Positions 62,901-64,000 of a stretch of DNA of 64,000 bases are shown piece after piece. Position numbers and translations under genes: made by a program. This stretch comes from Serripes groenlandicus (lineage: Eukaryota; Mollusca; Bivalvia; Cardiida; Cardiidae): assembly GCA_031761405.1 (NCBI GenBank), contig JASEVX010000007.1:39363248-39427247 (forward strand), in the 5' to 3' direction. Positions within the stretch are counted from its first letter, which is position 1, and every line of letters begins with the position of its first letter. A model generated the notes under the pieces. That model had not been told where the DNA came from and ran no database searches. It was given only the letters and a program-made list of their open reading frames with translations.

Positions 62901-64000
62901 TTCTTGGTCTATTTTGTTTACATGAACAGCATGATAAACAGATAATAAAGTATTGGGAATAACATTTTCCCACTAACAATAAAACTGCAGCAGATGACTT
63001 AAAAGACATACCCGTAAAAATACAGAAAAAATCCCTTTTAATGAAATAATGAAAGTATATTTATTGACTAGAGTTAAAAAGATTGTGACAAATGGAGATA
63101 CTGCTCATTATGGGCAACTTCTGCATTGGCCACAATGTTTTCAAAATTGTCAATATTAGGTAAAAGGGATAAGAGGATATTGTGTTATTGGAAGTAACGT
63201 ACGACAAAGTTGCCTACTTGATATTGATTTCAAGAAATTTAGCACATGTAAGAAGAACTGTCTTTAATCCTTTCCCTCAACTTGTAGATGCATTTTAACC
63301 CTTTCCCTCATATAGACGCTTTCTGACGCCTCTGCAGCAGGCGGCTTTTTGAAAACATAGTGACAAAAGAATAAATTGCACAAAACGTGCAATTTCTCCT
63401 TTTGACACAATGTTTTCCACTTTTAGTCATAGGTTATCCATTCATTTATGGAGAGTTTCTATTTTTTGACAAAATACGTTCAAAGTCGTCTGCTGCAGAA
63501 TTGTTGTATGAGGGAAAGGGTTAAACCATCGGAAGTAGATGTCTTTAGAAATCTTTGTGACAAAAGGAGAAATTGCTCATAATGAGCAGTTTTTCCTTTT
63601 TGCCACAATGTTTTCATTCTTATTCATTAATTGTGCCAACATTTATGGAAATCATCCATATTTTTGTCATGATGTTTTCGAAGTCGTCTGCTGCTAATTT
63701 GTTAAAGTTATGTGGGAAACGGTAAATGGACACAGATATATGACATTGTTTTATCTTTTTCAGGAAAATTACCTATTTTTATTCCAAGCGGCAGAAAGTT
63801 TGTCAAAAGAATGGACGGAGAGGGACAAACAATCTTCACCTGGTTCTATAAGACTAAATGTAGGATCCATGAAGAAAAATGGAACATTTCCTAAGAATGC
63901 TTCTATTAATAGTAAACCGGAAACCTCTATACCTAGAAGTAGTACTATAAATAGCAAAATGGAATCCCCAGGATCTGGAAATGGAACTTTAAATAGTAAC
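11861..64000 (+). CDS. Receptor-type tyrosine phosphatase, R5 (PTPRG/PTPRZ/Ptp99A-like), partial gene of 22 exons
   Basis: A membrane receptor that removes phosphate from tyrosines on cytoplasmic proteins. The 22 exons below (3359 coding bases) all have GT-AG borders and compatible phases, and read as 1119 codons without a stop; residue numbers here count from the first complete codon. Order: four FN3 domains (about 1-397), membrane helix (about 413-435), D1 phosphatase (about 480-800) with catalytic Cys707, general acid Asp675 and Arg713, then D2 (about 804-1060) with Asp994 where Cys should be. The KCDQYWP segment and the Cys-to-Asp change in D2 are typical of the R5 subfamily. No signal peptide, start codon or stop codon lies in the window, so both ends are missing. 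A paralogue within a mollusc phosphatase expansion cannot be excluded. Domain calls are certain; one-to-one orthology is not. Confidence 0.95.
12145..12374 (-). mobile_element. TTAA MITE, young, in intron 1
   Basis: 230 bases; left end intact, right TTAA mutated to TTGA. Central stem GCTCAAAACGAGC. Confidence 0.94.
12475..12670 (+). mobile_element. tRNA-derived SINE, degraded
   Basis: Head GGTGATGTAGTAATGG with a box-B-like AGTTCGATCCC, then the common SINE body (GACAGACTCGCTGG, GTACTGGTAAC). The 3' end is decayed. Confidence 0.7.
12752..12975 (+). mobile_element. tRNA-derived SINE with Ser/Leu-like head
   Basis: Head GTGGTCGAGTGGTTAGCG (box A) and GGGTTCGATCCCCAG (box B), followed by GCCCTTGGGCAAGGCACA and a tail ending CGCCATAAAACAA. 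The head resembles tRNA-Ser/Leu, but the body and tail show it is a SINE. A related copy on the opposite strand lies at 61567-61790. Confidence 0.85.
13045..13375 (+). mobile_element. HINE-like relic, ATACCACCTTCG family
   Basis: Starts ATACCACCTTCG with a hairpin (CTTCGAAG), then a GGTCGGTCGGTCAGTCGG microsatellite and one and a half degraded units (TTTCTTACAAACCACTGGG occurs twice, near 13141 and 13322). No 3' hairpin or CTTGTT end was found, so it is truncated. Confidence 0.65.
13523..13698 (+). CDS. RPTP exon 2: second half of FN3-1
   Basis: Acceptor tttattccag, donor gtaaga. Contains the FN3 hallmark [20 protein letters not shown] (strands E-F with the tyrosine corner and the N..G loop). 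Joins exon 1 through a split Lys codon and ends in phase 1. The open frame extends on both sides into intron, but domain similarity stops at the splice sites. Confidence 0.92.
13862..14095 (-). mobile_element. TTAA MITE, young, in intron 2
   Basis: 234 bases with both termini intact. Lies between FN3-1 and FN3-2 exons. Confidence 0.95.
14518..14699 (+). CDS. RPTP exon 3: first half of FN3-2
   Basis: Acceptor ctgttttcag, donor gtatgc (weaker than gtaagt but giving the phase 0 needed by the next exon). Reads [20 protein letters not shown] then [13 protein letters not shown] and GYIISYIKL: a second FN3 start with core Trp and a PPxxxxNG loop. Ends at GAA, in phase 0. Confidence 0.9.
15484..17201 (+). 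mobile_element. HINE-like element, AGTCCCCTACCGG family, split by a second HINE-like element
   Basis: Starts AGTCCCCTACCGGCGTGCC, hairpin with GGGGACT, then a GTCC/GTCA microsatellite. Tandem units of CTACATGCTTTGAGGTATT follow (near 16852 and 17006). The 3' part has CCGGTAGGGGATT (inverse of the start), hairpin ATTGC-TT-GCAAT and ACTTGTT. It is interrupted at 15588-16851; the flanks rejoin at a site matching its own second unit (TTTTTCTACATGC). Confidence 0.83.
15588..16851 (+). mobile_element. HINE-like element, ATGCCCCC family, eight-unit version
   Basis: Starts ATGCCCCCACGGAATC with a hairpin to GGGGGCAT, then a GTCT microsatellite. About eight units of roughly 152 bases follow (CTTTAACCTTGGCCATTACT repeats). 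The end carries GGGGGCAT, hairpin GTGTTT-CAC-AAACAC and CTTGTT. The same family occurs with a single unit at 47687-47933. Confidence 0.88.
17235..17405 (+). mobile_element. SINE body, degraded head
   Basis: GGGTGATACCAAAGACTTTA and ATGGTAGTAATGGCAGCC, then GACTAACTGGCTGGTGTCAG: the body shared by several SINEs in the window. Confidence 0.7.
17549..17663 (+). CDS. RPTP exon 4: second half of FN3-2
   Basis: Acceptor gtactttcag, donor gtaagt. Reads [20 protein letters not shown], then [18 protein letters not shown], the usual L.P.T.Y corner and N..G.S loop that end an FN3 domain. Phase 0 in, phase 1 out. The NYT triplet is a possible N-glycosylation site on the extracellular side. Confidence 0.92.
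18297..18545 (+). mobile_element. tRNA-derived SINE
   Basis: Head CCCCGATAGCTCAGTCAAG (box A-like) and GAGTTCAAACCC (box B-like); body CTTCCACCAATGGGCTAAC and the shared GATATGACTGAAAAATTG tail. Confidence 0.75.
18784..20249 (+). mobile_element. HINE-like element, AGCTCGCCTAT family, 163-bp tandem array
   Basis: Starts AGCTCGCCTATTCG with a hairpin, then GGCGTTGGCGTCC. Units begin at 18861, 19024, 19187, 19350 and 19513: exactly 163 bases each. A T-rich part (19630-20110) contains a 3'-end-like piece of the TGTCTCGCC family. The end has ATAGGCGAGCT (inverse of the start), hairpin TTGTC-CTCC-GACAA and CTTGTT. Inserted in an old MITE. Confidence 0.87.
21424..21618 (+). CDS. RPTP exon 5: first half of FN3-3
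   Basis: Acceptor taatttctcag, donor gtaagt. Reads [20 protein letters not shown] followed by WEAPKVENG and [10 protein letters not shown]3 start, core Trp, APxxxNG loop and C strand. Phase 1 in and out. An older MITE copy begins about 30 bases after the donor. Confidence 0.92.
21706..21723 (+). repeat. Poly-G run
   Basis: About 18 or more consecutive G inside an old MITE; the exact length is uncertain because such runs are often mis-sequenced. Confidence 0.8.
22326..22680. mobile_element. Old MITE carrying a young MITE
   Basis: Old copy starts TTAACCCTTTCCCACATACA, is interrupted by the young copy at 22367-22572, and resumes AACAACTCAACAATAATATG, ending GAGGGAAAGGGTTC. It shows old before young. 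Confidence 0.85.
22367..22572 (-). mobile_element. TTAA MITE, young, inserted in an old MITE
   Basis: Both CCCTTTCCCTCATA termini are intact and TTAA stands at each border inside the old copy, supporting TTAA target duplication. A short internal deletion removes part of the hairpin. Confidence 0.92.
23503..23732 (+). mobile_element. TTAA MITE, young
   Basis: 230 bases, both ends intact; stem GCTCGTTTTGAGC. An older hybrid piece with TGTGGGAAAGGG follows to about 23815. Confidence 0.95.
24168..24263 (+). CDS. RPTP exon 6: second half of FN3-3
   Basis: Short exon, acceptor taacgacag, donor gtaggg. Reads [20 protein letters not shown] followed by [12 protein letters not shown]: the F strand with its Tyr corner and the FN3 end. 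Joins exon 5 through a split Glu codon; phase 1 in and out. It is shorter than the matching exons of the other three FN3 domains. Confidence 0.9.
24313..24753 (+). mobile_element. HINE-like relic with a SINE inserted
   Basis: Starts AGCTCCACAGTCAAGC, then GTGCGTGC microsatellite. It is interrupted by a SINE at 24376-24636, resumes TTTTTGCTTCAAACGACTTC, and is cut by a second HINE-like start at 24754. No 3' end seen. Confidence 0.75.
24376..24636 (+). mobile_element. tRNA-derived SINE, full length with 16-bp target duplication
   Basis: Flanked by GCTTCCGTGCGTCAAC at 24360-24375 and 24637-24652. Box A is GGGTAGCTCAATTGGTAGCG and box B GGTTCGATACC (24429-24439). The body has GTACTGGTGTGAGAAAGCC and the tail CCGTGATATGACC..GCGGCGTTAAACTCC, ending AAACAAACAAA. 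The anticodon stem does not pair well, so it is a SINE rather than a tRNA gene. Confidence 0.93.
24754..25134 (+). mobile_element. HINE-like element, AGTTCTACTGG copy, 3' truncated
   Basis: Same family as 4229-5700: microsatellite and two 161-base units starting near 24842 and 25003. It breaks off at TTGAAATGGT and joins a SINE tail (GTGAGAAAGCC, 25135-25212). Confidence 0.85.
25213..25341 (-). mobile_element. TTAA MITE, young, about 100 bases deleted
   Basis: Left end intact, right end GTGAAAGGGTTAA; the middle is missing. It stops about 31 bases before the acceptor of the FN3-4 exon. Confidence 0.88.
25373..25548 (+). CDS. RPTP exon 7: first half of FN3-4
   Basis: Acceptor ttttaatttt-ag, donor gtatgt. 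Reads [20 protein letters not shown] then [21 protein letters not shown]3 start, core Trp and C strand, with an unusually Lys-rich loop (KKPRKKYKN). NVT is a possible glycosylation site. Ends in phase 0, followed by the 11.8-kb intron. A deleted young MITE ends about 30 bases before the acceptor. Confidence 0.9.
26135..26320 (+). mobile_element. SINE 3' part
   Basis: CTTCCATCAATGGGCTAAG, GTACTGGTGTGAGATAACC and the GATATAACTGAAAAATTGTT tail, ending AAACCCCAATTAATCAA. Confidence 0.75.
26786..27146 (+). mobile_element. HINE-like relic, AGCTCCACTGG family, 3' end
   Basis: Two degraded units (CCGATTTTCAAATAATTTTG occurs twice) and a 3' end AGTGGAGCGATTATGGCCC..CTTGTT, matching 55131-56403. The 5' part is absent. 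Confidence 0.75.
27960..28156 (+). mobile_element. TTAA MITE, young, with internal deletion
   Basis: Left TTAA mutated to ATAA; right end intact. About 33 bases of the hairpin are missing. Confidence 0.9.
28213..28442 (+). mobile_element. TTAA MITE, young
   Basis: 230 bases with both ends intact; stem GCACGTTTTGTGC. One of the best-preserved copies. Confidence 0.96.
28468..28630 (+). mobile_element. SINE, degraded
   Basis: GCCTCTGTGGTGTAGTGGTA head, GTACTGGTAACTTACCCAGG and the GATATGACTGAATTATTGTT tail. Confidence 0.72.
28928..29190 (+). mobile_element. tRNA-derived SINE, near full length
   Basis: Head GCCTCAGTGGTGTAAGGGTA, box-B-like AGTTCGATTCCC, body AAAGACTTTAAAAATGGTAG and GACTGGTGTCAGGATAAATG, tail TGTGATATAAGTGAAAATTG. 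Confidence 0.85.
29242..29535 (+). mobile_element. tRNA-derived SINE, second head type
   Basis: Head TCTCGATAGCTTAGTCGGTA and AGTTTGAACCCGG, with CATCAATGGTCTAACAATAG in the body and the GTGATACAACTGAAAAACTG tail. Different head from 28928-29190, similar tail. Confidence 0.8.
31276..31557. mobile_element. MITE with young-like left end and old-type right end
   Basis: Left TTAACCCTTTCCTGCATACG, right TTGTATGTGGGAAAGGATTAA. The centre is a near-perfect hairpin around CAAGCAATTTCTCC. It looks intermediate between the two subfamilies, or recombinant. Confidence 0.8.
31970..32235 (+). mobile_element. tRNA-derived SINE
   Basis: GCTAGTGGTAGAGCATCTGC (box A-like), GGTGCGATCCC (box B-like), ATGGTAGTAATGGCTTCCCC, GACTGGCTGGTGTCCGGATA and a GTGATATAACTGAATTTT tail. 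Confidence 0.82.
33769..33998 (+). mobile_element. TTAA MITE, young
   Basis: 230 bases; left end TTAACCCGTTCCCTCATACG (one change), right end intact; stem GCATGTTTTGTGC. Confidence 0.95.
34470..34720 (+). repeat. Relic of a tandem-unit element
   Basis: GGCGTCGTCGTCTACGTCGTC, ATGAAACTTAGTAAACATG and TTATGCCCCTTTTTTGACTT match 48285-48530 and part of 50385-50515. Ends are unclear. Confidence 0.6.
35638..35867 (+). mobile_element. TTAA MITE, young
   Basis: 230 bases, both ends intact; stem GCACGTTTTGTGC. Confidence 0.96.
36339..36569 (+). mobile_element. TTAA MITE, young
   Basis: 231 bases, both ends intact; stem GCATGTTTTGTGC, the same one-sided change as at 33769-33998. Confidence 0.96.
37222..37365 (+). 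mobile_element. SINE 3' part
   Basis: GATGTCAGGATAAATGAACC, GTACTGGTAAATTACGCAGG and GAGATATAACTGAAAAGTTG tail, ending about 23 bases before the FN3-4 second exon. Confidence 0.72.
37389..37515 (+). CDS. RPTP exon 8: second half of FN3-4
   Basis: Acceptor ttctgcag, donor gtaagt. Reads [20 protein letters not shown], then [20 protein letters not shown]. The L.....Y.L.V.G pattern fits the F strand of a diverged membrane-proximal FN3. Phase 0 matches exon 7; phase 1 out. A full 230-bp MITE starts 24 bases after the exon. Confidence 0.88.
37540..37769 (-). mobile_element. TTAA MITE, young, 24 bases after an exon
   Basis: 230 bases; right end GTATAAGGGAAAGGGTTAA (one change). It begins 24 bases after the donor of exon 8, and an old MITE copy follows directly. 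Confidence 0.95.
38283..39111 (+). mobile_element. HINE-like element, TGTCTCGCC family, ending 9 bases before the TM exon
   Basis: Starts TGTCTCGCCGCGAAAGGGAG (hairpin TCTC/GGGAGA), then a GTCC start and units of about 150 bases (CAACCTTGTGAC near 38377, 38535, 38684 and 38816). The 3' part has GGCGAGACA (inverse of the start), hairpin ATTA-TGCG-TAAT and GCTTGTT. Only AATTTTCAG separates it from exon 9. Confidence 0.85.
39121..39238 (+). CDS. RPTP exon 9: transmembrane segment
   Basis: Acceptor gttaattttcag, donor gtatgt. Reads [17 protein letters not shown] then a hydrophobic run of about 23 residues (residues 413-435, rich in Ile, Val, Leu and Ala) ending FVCYR, the single pass through the plasma membrane. 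Phase 1 in, phase 2 out. The bases up to 9 before the exon are the 3' end of a HINE-like element (38283-39111), so the acceptor region is transposon-derived. Confidence 0.93.
39355..39500 (+). repeat. HINE-like relic, AGTCCCC family head
   Basis: AAAGGACTACTATAGGTTTG, then CTGTCCATCCATCCGTCTG, resembles the head of the element at 15484. Short and degraded. Confidence 0.5.
39746..39849 (+). CDS. RPTP exon 10: cytoplasmic juxtamembrane linker
   Basis: Acceptor tttttctag, donor gtatgt. Reads [20 protein letters not shown], then [14 protein letters not shown]. The basic residues just inside the membrane (C-R-K-Y-T-R) fit a stop-transfer signal. The exon has no catalytic motif. It is supported by phase (2 in, 1 out), position and open frame rather than by strong family similarity. 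Confidence 0.8.
39965..40212 (-). mobile_element. SINE, reverse orientation, degraded
   Basis: Reverse complement of the shared tail (ATATCACGGCAGCCAGTTCA), then TAGCCCATTGGTGGAAGG and a degraded tRNA-like head near 40190. Sequence from 40230 to 40680 looks like decayed tandem-unit material with no clear ends. Confidence 0.7.
40765..40971 (+). CDS. RPTP exon 11: juxtamembrane wedge and start of D1
   Basis: Acceptor tattttacag, donor gtaagt. Contains a linker ([25 protein letters not shown]) like the E.....L......F..EF segment before receptor phosphatase domains, then an acidic/polar stretch and [11 protein letters not shown], the KNRY motif that starts D1 and shapes the phosphotyrosine pocket. 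Phase 1 in and out. An old MITE begins about 20 bases after the donor. Confidence 0.93.
40985..42445. repeat. Segmental tandem duplication containing old MITEs
   Basis: 41050-41250 and 41395-42445 (leaving out the HINE-like insertion) match base for base over long parts: TTTCGTCTTTAGAGAT, GTGGGAAAGGGTT, CCAGGAGAGCTTATGTTGG, CCCCTGCCTTTG. Only the second copy carries the element at 41466-42341. Confidence 0.82.
41466..42341 (+). mobile_element. HINE-like element, ATACGCCCG family, 161-bp tandem array
   Basis: Starts ATACGCCCGTTTTATCG, with GGCGTACGGGCGGG forming a hairpin. Units start at 41539, 41700, 41861 and 42021 (161, 161, 160). The 3' part has CGGGCGTAT (inverse of the start) and GCGCTCTTGTT. 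The 3' hairpin is weak here. Inserted in an old MITE. Confidence 0.83.
42446..42675 (-). mobile_element. TTAA MITE, young
   Basis: 230 bases with both ends intact; central stem GCACAAAATGTGC. Confidence 0.96.
42740..42890 (+). mobile_element. SINE 3' part
   Basis: TTTTCTAGCCTAGTATTGG, CACCCATGGATCAGTGTACT and GTGATATAACTGAAATACTT; ends about 30 bases before exon 12. Confidence 0.65.
42920..42999 (+). CDS. RPTP exon 12: D1, YDHTRVIL and DYINGNFID
   Basis: Small 80-base exon, acceptor ttctttcag, donor gtaagt. Completes the Tyr of NITAY, then reads [10 protein letters not shown] and [11 protein letters not shown], the conserved core strand of all classical tyrosine phosphatases. Phase 1 in, phase 0 out. 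Confidence 0.96.
43190..43345 (+). mobile_element. SINE 3' part
   Basis: GGGAAAGCAGCCAGTTGCTT, GATAAAGCCAGGAACCACAT and AACAGTGTCAAACTCGAATT. Sequence from 43345 to 43700 shows nothing recognisable. Confidence 0.65.
43993..44262 (+). CDS. RPTP exon 13: D1, ATQGPL to KCDQYWP
   Basis: Acceptor ttatttcag, donor gtaatt. Reads [29 protein letters not shown], then a Val/Ile-rich core strand and [17 protein letters not shown]. The KCDQYWP..GSE.YG wording matches PTPRG/PTPRZ rather than LAR- or PTPRK-type enzymes, which is the best single clue to the subfamily. Phase 0 in and out. Confidence 0.97.
44468..44687 (+). mobile_element. TTAA MITE, young
   Basis: 220 bases; both ends intact, with about 9 bases lost near the right end (GCGTCAGAAA segment). 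Stem GCACGTTTTGTGC. Confidence 0.95.
44981..45132 (+). CDS. RPTP exon 14: D1, WPD loop and catalytic Cys
   Basis: Acceptor gtcattacag, donor gtaaga. Reads [20 protein letters not shown], with Asp675 (codon 45032-45034) as general acid in the WPD loop, then GPIIIHC ending with nucleophile Cys707 (codon 45128-45130). The intron splits the Ser codon after the catalytic Cys (phase 2), so neither exon alone encodes the P-loop. Confidence 0.97.
46245..46380 (+). CDS. RPTP exon 15: D1, P-loop end and QTE
   Basis: Acceptor tatttccag, donor gtaagc. Completes [10 protein letters not shown] with Arg713 (codon 46258-46260), then reads [12 protein letters not shown] and [13 protein letters not shown], the start of the Q-loop. 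Phase 2 in, phase 0 out. All catalytic residues expected of an active D1 are present. Confidence 0.97.
46820..47000 (+). mobile_element. SINE 3' part
   Basis: GACTCACTTGCTGGTGTCAG, GGGACCAGTAGGACAGGTAA and CGGTGATATAAATAAACAAT tail. Confidence 0.68.
47389..47538 (+). CDS. RPTP exon 16: end of D1 and D1-D2 linker
   Basis: Acceptor tatattcag, donor gtaagc. Reads [20 protein letters not shown], the last D1 helix, then a polar linker helix ending TIQYN. EQYxxIHDAxxE after QTE is usual for receptor phosphatases. Exactly 50 codons, phase 0 in and out. Confidence 0.95.
47687..47933 (+). mobile_element. HINE-like element, ATGCCCCC family, single-unit version
   Basis: 247 bases with all parts: ATGCCCCCGGAATC start and hairpin, GTCT microsatellite, one unit, GGGGGCAT, hairpin GTGTTT-CAC-AAACAC, CTTGTT. 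Inserted in an old MITE after CACTATG and T run. Same family as the eight-unit copy at 15588-16851. Confidence 0.9.
48285..48530 (+). repeat. Tandem-unit element relic
   Basis: ACCTTGACGTCATCGCCAC, CATATTCAAATGAAACTTAG and GCTCCAAGGCGCTTTTGTTT; a related unit is at 50385-50515. The end GGCGCTTTTGTT resembles HINE-like 3' ends. Confidence 0.6.
48610..48780 (+). CDS. RPTP exon 17: start of D2
   Basis: Acceptor cacatttag, donor gtaagt. Reads [40 protein letters not shown], then [11 protein letters not shown], the D2 equivalent of the KNR and DYINA motifs. 57 codons, phase 0 in and out. The frame continues some way into the intron, which is not coding. Confidence 0.95.
49209..49420 (-). mobile_element. 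TTAA MITE, young, inserted in an old copy
   Basis: Both ends intact, TTAA on each side; about 18 bases missing in the hairpin. The flanking old copy (CCATTTCCCATATACAACAA) starts near 49163. Confidence 0.92.
49489..49617 (+). CDS. RPTP exon 18: D2, [10 protein letters not shown]
   Basis: Acceptor atttcacag, donor gtgagt. Reads [20 protein letters not shown] and [30 protein letters not shown] in place of ATQGPL is typical of the D2 domain of R5 phosphatases. Phase 0 in and out. Confidence 0.96.
49640..50660. other. Intron 18, mostly unrecognised
   Basis: No MITE with clear ends. 50221-50515 carries degraded HINE-like units (TAGGTCACTAGGTCAAATTT, ATTCAAATGAAACTTGGTAC). The rest is AT-rich and unremarkable. 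Confidence 0.6.
50681..50806 (+). CDS. RPTP exon 19: D2 middle
   Basis: Acceptor taactccag, donor gtaagt. Reads [20 protein letters not shown] and [13 protein letters not shown], the D2 counterpart of the YWP...YG....V segment. 42 codons, phase 0 in and out. R5 relatives carry a closely similar EF..WP.KD.P....F.V pattern here. Confidence 0.95.
50965..51145 (+). mobile_element. SINE 3' part
   Basis: GATAGTAATGGCTTTCTCCT, GTTGTCTGGATAAATGGAC, CATGATATAACTGAAAAAGT and a GGATTAGACACCATTCCAAC tail. Confidence 0.7.
51236..51384 (+). CDS. RPTP exon 20: D2, degenerate WPD and active site
   Basis: Acceptor aactttcag, donor gtaggg. Reads [20 protein letters not shown]: the general-acid position is Glu963 (WPE), not Asp. 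It ends GAVVVVDR, where Asp994 (codon 51380-51382) replaces the catalytic Cys. Phase 2 out. A full 230-bp MITE begins only 13 bases after this exon, and a 10.8-kb repeat-filled intron follows. Confidence 0.95.
51398..51627 (-). mobile_element. TTAA MITE, young, 13 bases after a D2 exon
   Basis: 230 bases; right end GAGGGAACGGATTAA (two changes). It starts 13 bases after exon 20; an old MITE piece follows. Confidence 0.94.
52372..52680 (+). mobile_element. LINE 3' end (reverse-transcriptase C-terminus) fused to a HINE-like head
   Basis: The frame reads [20 protein letters not shown] before its stop near 52613; FGPKIWN is the usual C-terminal motif of CR1/Jockey-like LINE ORF2. AATAAAG and a (TTA)n tail follow. 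The first 60 bases (AGTCCCTAACCGG, GGGGACTACAGGTTTGCTCC) resemble the AGTCCCC HINE-like head. 5' truncated. Confidence 0.78.
52825..53054 (-). mobile_element. TTAA MITE, young
   Basis: 230 bases; left end CCCTTTACCTCATA and right end GTATGATGGAAAGGGTTAA (one change each). Confidence 0.94.
54371..54443. repeat. 73-bp near-perfect palindrome
   Basis: Arms of 36 bases (54371-54406 and 54408-54443) around a single A, with one T:T mismatch at 54378/54436. Core of the left arm: GGGAGGTAACACTTGGCAGA. It lies inside the AGATCACC array but is not part of its repeated unit. Confidence 0.93.
55131..56403 (+). mobile_element. HINE-like element, AGCTCCACTGG family
   Basis: Starts AGCTCCACTGGCTGAAAGCC, GTCCGTCCGTGCGTGC microsatellite, about five units of roughly 166 bases (GGCCGCCAGGGGGCGGGGCT repeated). 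The 3' part has GTGGAGC (inverse of the start), hairpin GGCCC-TCTT-GGGCC and CTTGTT. Inserted in the AGATCACC element at a TTTTT site. Confidence 0.87.
57363..60985 (+). mobile_element. HINE-like element, AGCTCACCTATGC family, split
   Basis: Starts AGCTCACCTATGCACG; many units of about 150 bases (CTAGGTCACTAGGCCAAATT, AATCTTGTTAACACT). The 3' end has hairpin GGGCCAT/ATGGCC and CTTGTT. The inverse of its start is weak. Split by 58759-60250; the flanks rejoin within one unit (GCAGCTTGAAATTT). Confidence 0.78.
58759..60250 (+). mobile_element. HINE-like element, AGATCACC family, small copy
   Basis: Starts AGATCACCTGAGCC and ends TAGGTGATC, GGGCCATCTTGGCCC, CTTGTT. Its 59580-60250 part is nearly identical to 56404-57070 of the large copy. 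Confidence 0.88.
61036..61490 (+). mobile_element. HINE-like element, GTGTCACC family, intact
   Basis: Starts GTGTCACCTGCG, GTCT microsatellite, two units (near 61130 and 61290), inverse GCAGGTGACAC, hairpin GTGCTC-TGGG-GAGCAC and TTCTAGTT. It ends CTAGTT rather than CTTGTT. Confidence 0.88.
61567..61790 (-). mobile_element. tRNA-derived SINE, reverse orientation
   Basis: Reverse complement reads a Ser/Leu-like head (GTGGTCGAGTGGTTAGCG), box B GGGTTTGATCCCCAG and the GCCCTTGGGCAAGGCACA body; related to 12752-12975 but with the tail GCGGCGTAAAACCCCAAT. Confidence 0.88.
62204..62339 (+). CDS. RPTP exon 21: D2, dead P-loop and last helices
   Basis: Acceptor catgttacag, donor gtatgt. Completes [20 protein letters not shown], with Glu1000 at the usual P-loop Arg position, then [20 protein letters not shown]. 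It aligns with the D-x-Y-G-x-V-x-A-G segment of PTPRG D2. With Cys, Arg and the WPD Asp all changed, D2 is not expected to catalyse. Phase 2 in, phase 0 out. Confidence 0.95.
62398..62640 (+). mobile_element. SINE, degraded head
   Basis: GGTTGCGAGTTCAATCCCTGG (box B-like) is followed by AAAGACTTTAAAAATGGTAG, GACTGGCTGGTGTCAGGATA and GTACTGGTAACTTACCCAGG; ends with ACACCATACTAACAAAA. Confidence 0.82.
62690..63725. repeat. Old MITE copies, seventh cluster
   Basis: Copies at about 62690-62810, 62960-63170 and 63265-63725 (the last split by the young copy at 63295-63524). The last ends about 40 bases before exon 22. Confidence 0.72.
63295..63524 (-). mobile_element. TTAA MITE, young, inserted in an old copy
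   Basis: 230 bases, both ends intact. The surrounding old copy reads TTCCCTCAACTTGTAGATGC before and CATCGGAAGTAGATGTC after it. Confidence 0.95.
63764..64000 (+). CDS. RPTP exon 22: end of D2 and Ser/Asn-rich tail, cut by window end
   Basis: Acceptor tctttttcag; no donor before the window ends. Starts [17 protein letters not shown], the last D2 helix (the QY-x-F-x-Y-KA position of relatives). A cytoplasmic tail rich in Ser, Asn, Lys and Pro follows, with repeated INSK and NGT/LNS motifs. 79 codons stay open to base 64000. The tail is not conserved between families, so its function is unknown. Confidence 0.9.

Overview
The window looks like animal nuclear DNA, most likely from a bivalve mollusc. 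It is AT-rich, its exons are short with GT-AG borders, and it is packed with tRNA-derived SINEs, TTAA-flanked MITEs and pearl/HINE-like elements carrying tandem arrays and (GTCC/GTCT)n microsatellites, a repeat mix I associate with bivalves. The species is not identified. I see no bacterial, viral or organellar gene and no CRISPR array.

One gene is present, on the + strand and open at both ends: a receptor-type protein tyrosine phosphatase. Its 22 exons between 11861 and 64000 join without any frame break into 1119 complete codons. The order is four fibronectin type III (FN3) domains (exons 1-8, each domain split over two exons), one transmembrane helix (exon 9), a juxtamembrane segment (exons 10-11), a catalytic phosphatase domain D1 (exons 11-16, with [17 protein letters not shown] and QTEEQY motifs intact), and a second domain D2 (exons 17-22) in which the catalytic Cys is Asp, the WPD Asp is Glu and the signature Arg is Glu. 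D1 wording and the Cys-to-Asp change in D2 point to the R5 subfamily (vertebrate PTPRG/PTPRZ, fly Ptp99A). Only FN3 domains, and no carbonic-anhydrase-like domain, are seen outside the membrane, but the 5' part of the gene lies before the window.

Region by region: 1-11860 contains no exon that I recognise and is probably upstream intron full of repeats. 11861-25548 holds FN3 exons 1-7. 25549-37388 is an 11.8-kb intron. 37389-51384 holds the last FN3 half, the membrane exon, D1 and most of D2 in compact spacing. 51385-62203 is a 10.8-kb intron of deeply nested transposons. 62204-64000 holds the end of D2 and the start of a Ser/Asn-rich tail that runs off the window.

Everything else is transposon-derived. 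(1) A palindromic 230-bp MITE with TTAA ends and CCCTTTCCC termini is present in more than 20 young copies and dozens of older ones; an older subfamily (CCCTTTCCCACATA) was followed by a younger one (CCCTTTCCCTCATA). (2) At least eight sequence-unrelated element families share one plan: 5' subterminal inverted repeat plus hairpin, microsatellite, tandem units of about 150-172 bp, 3' subterminal inverted repeat, short hairpin and a CTTGTT or CTAGTT end. I read them as non-autonomous Helentron relatives (HINE/pearl type). (3) There are tRNA-derived SINEs with several heads and a shared tail. (4) There is a LINE 3' end and two large terminal-inverted-repeat elements. Nested insertions allow several events to be ordered in time. 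The most notable points are the common architecture of unrelated HINE-like families, compensated changes in the MITE hairpin, and a HINE-like 3' end forming the splice-acceptor region of the transmembrane exon.
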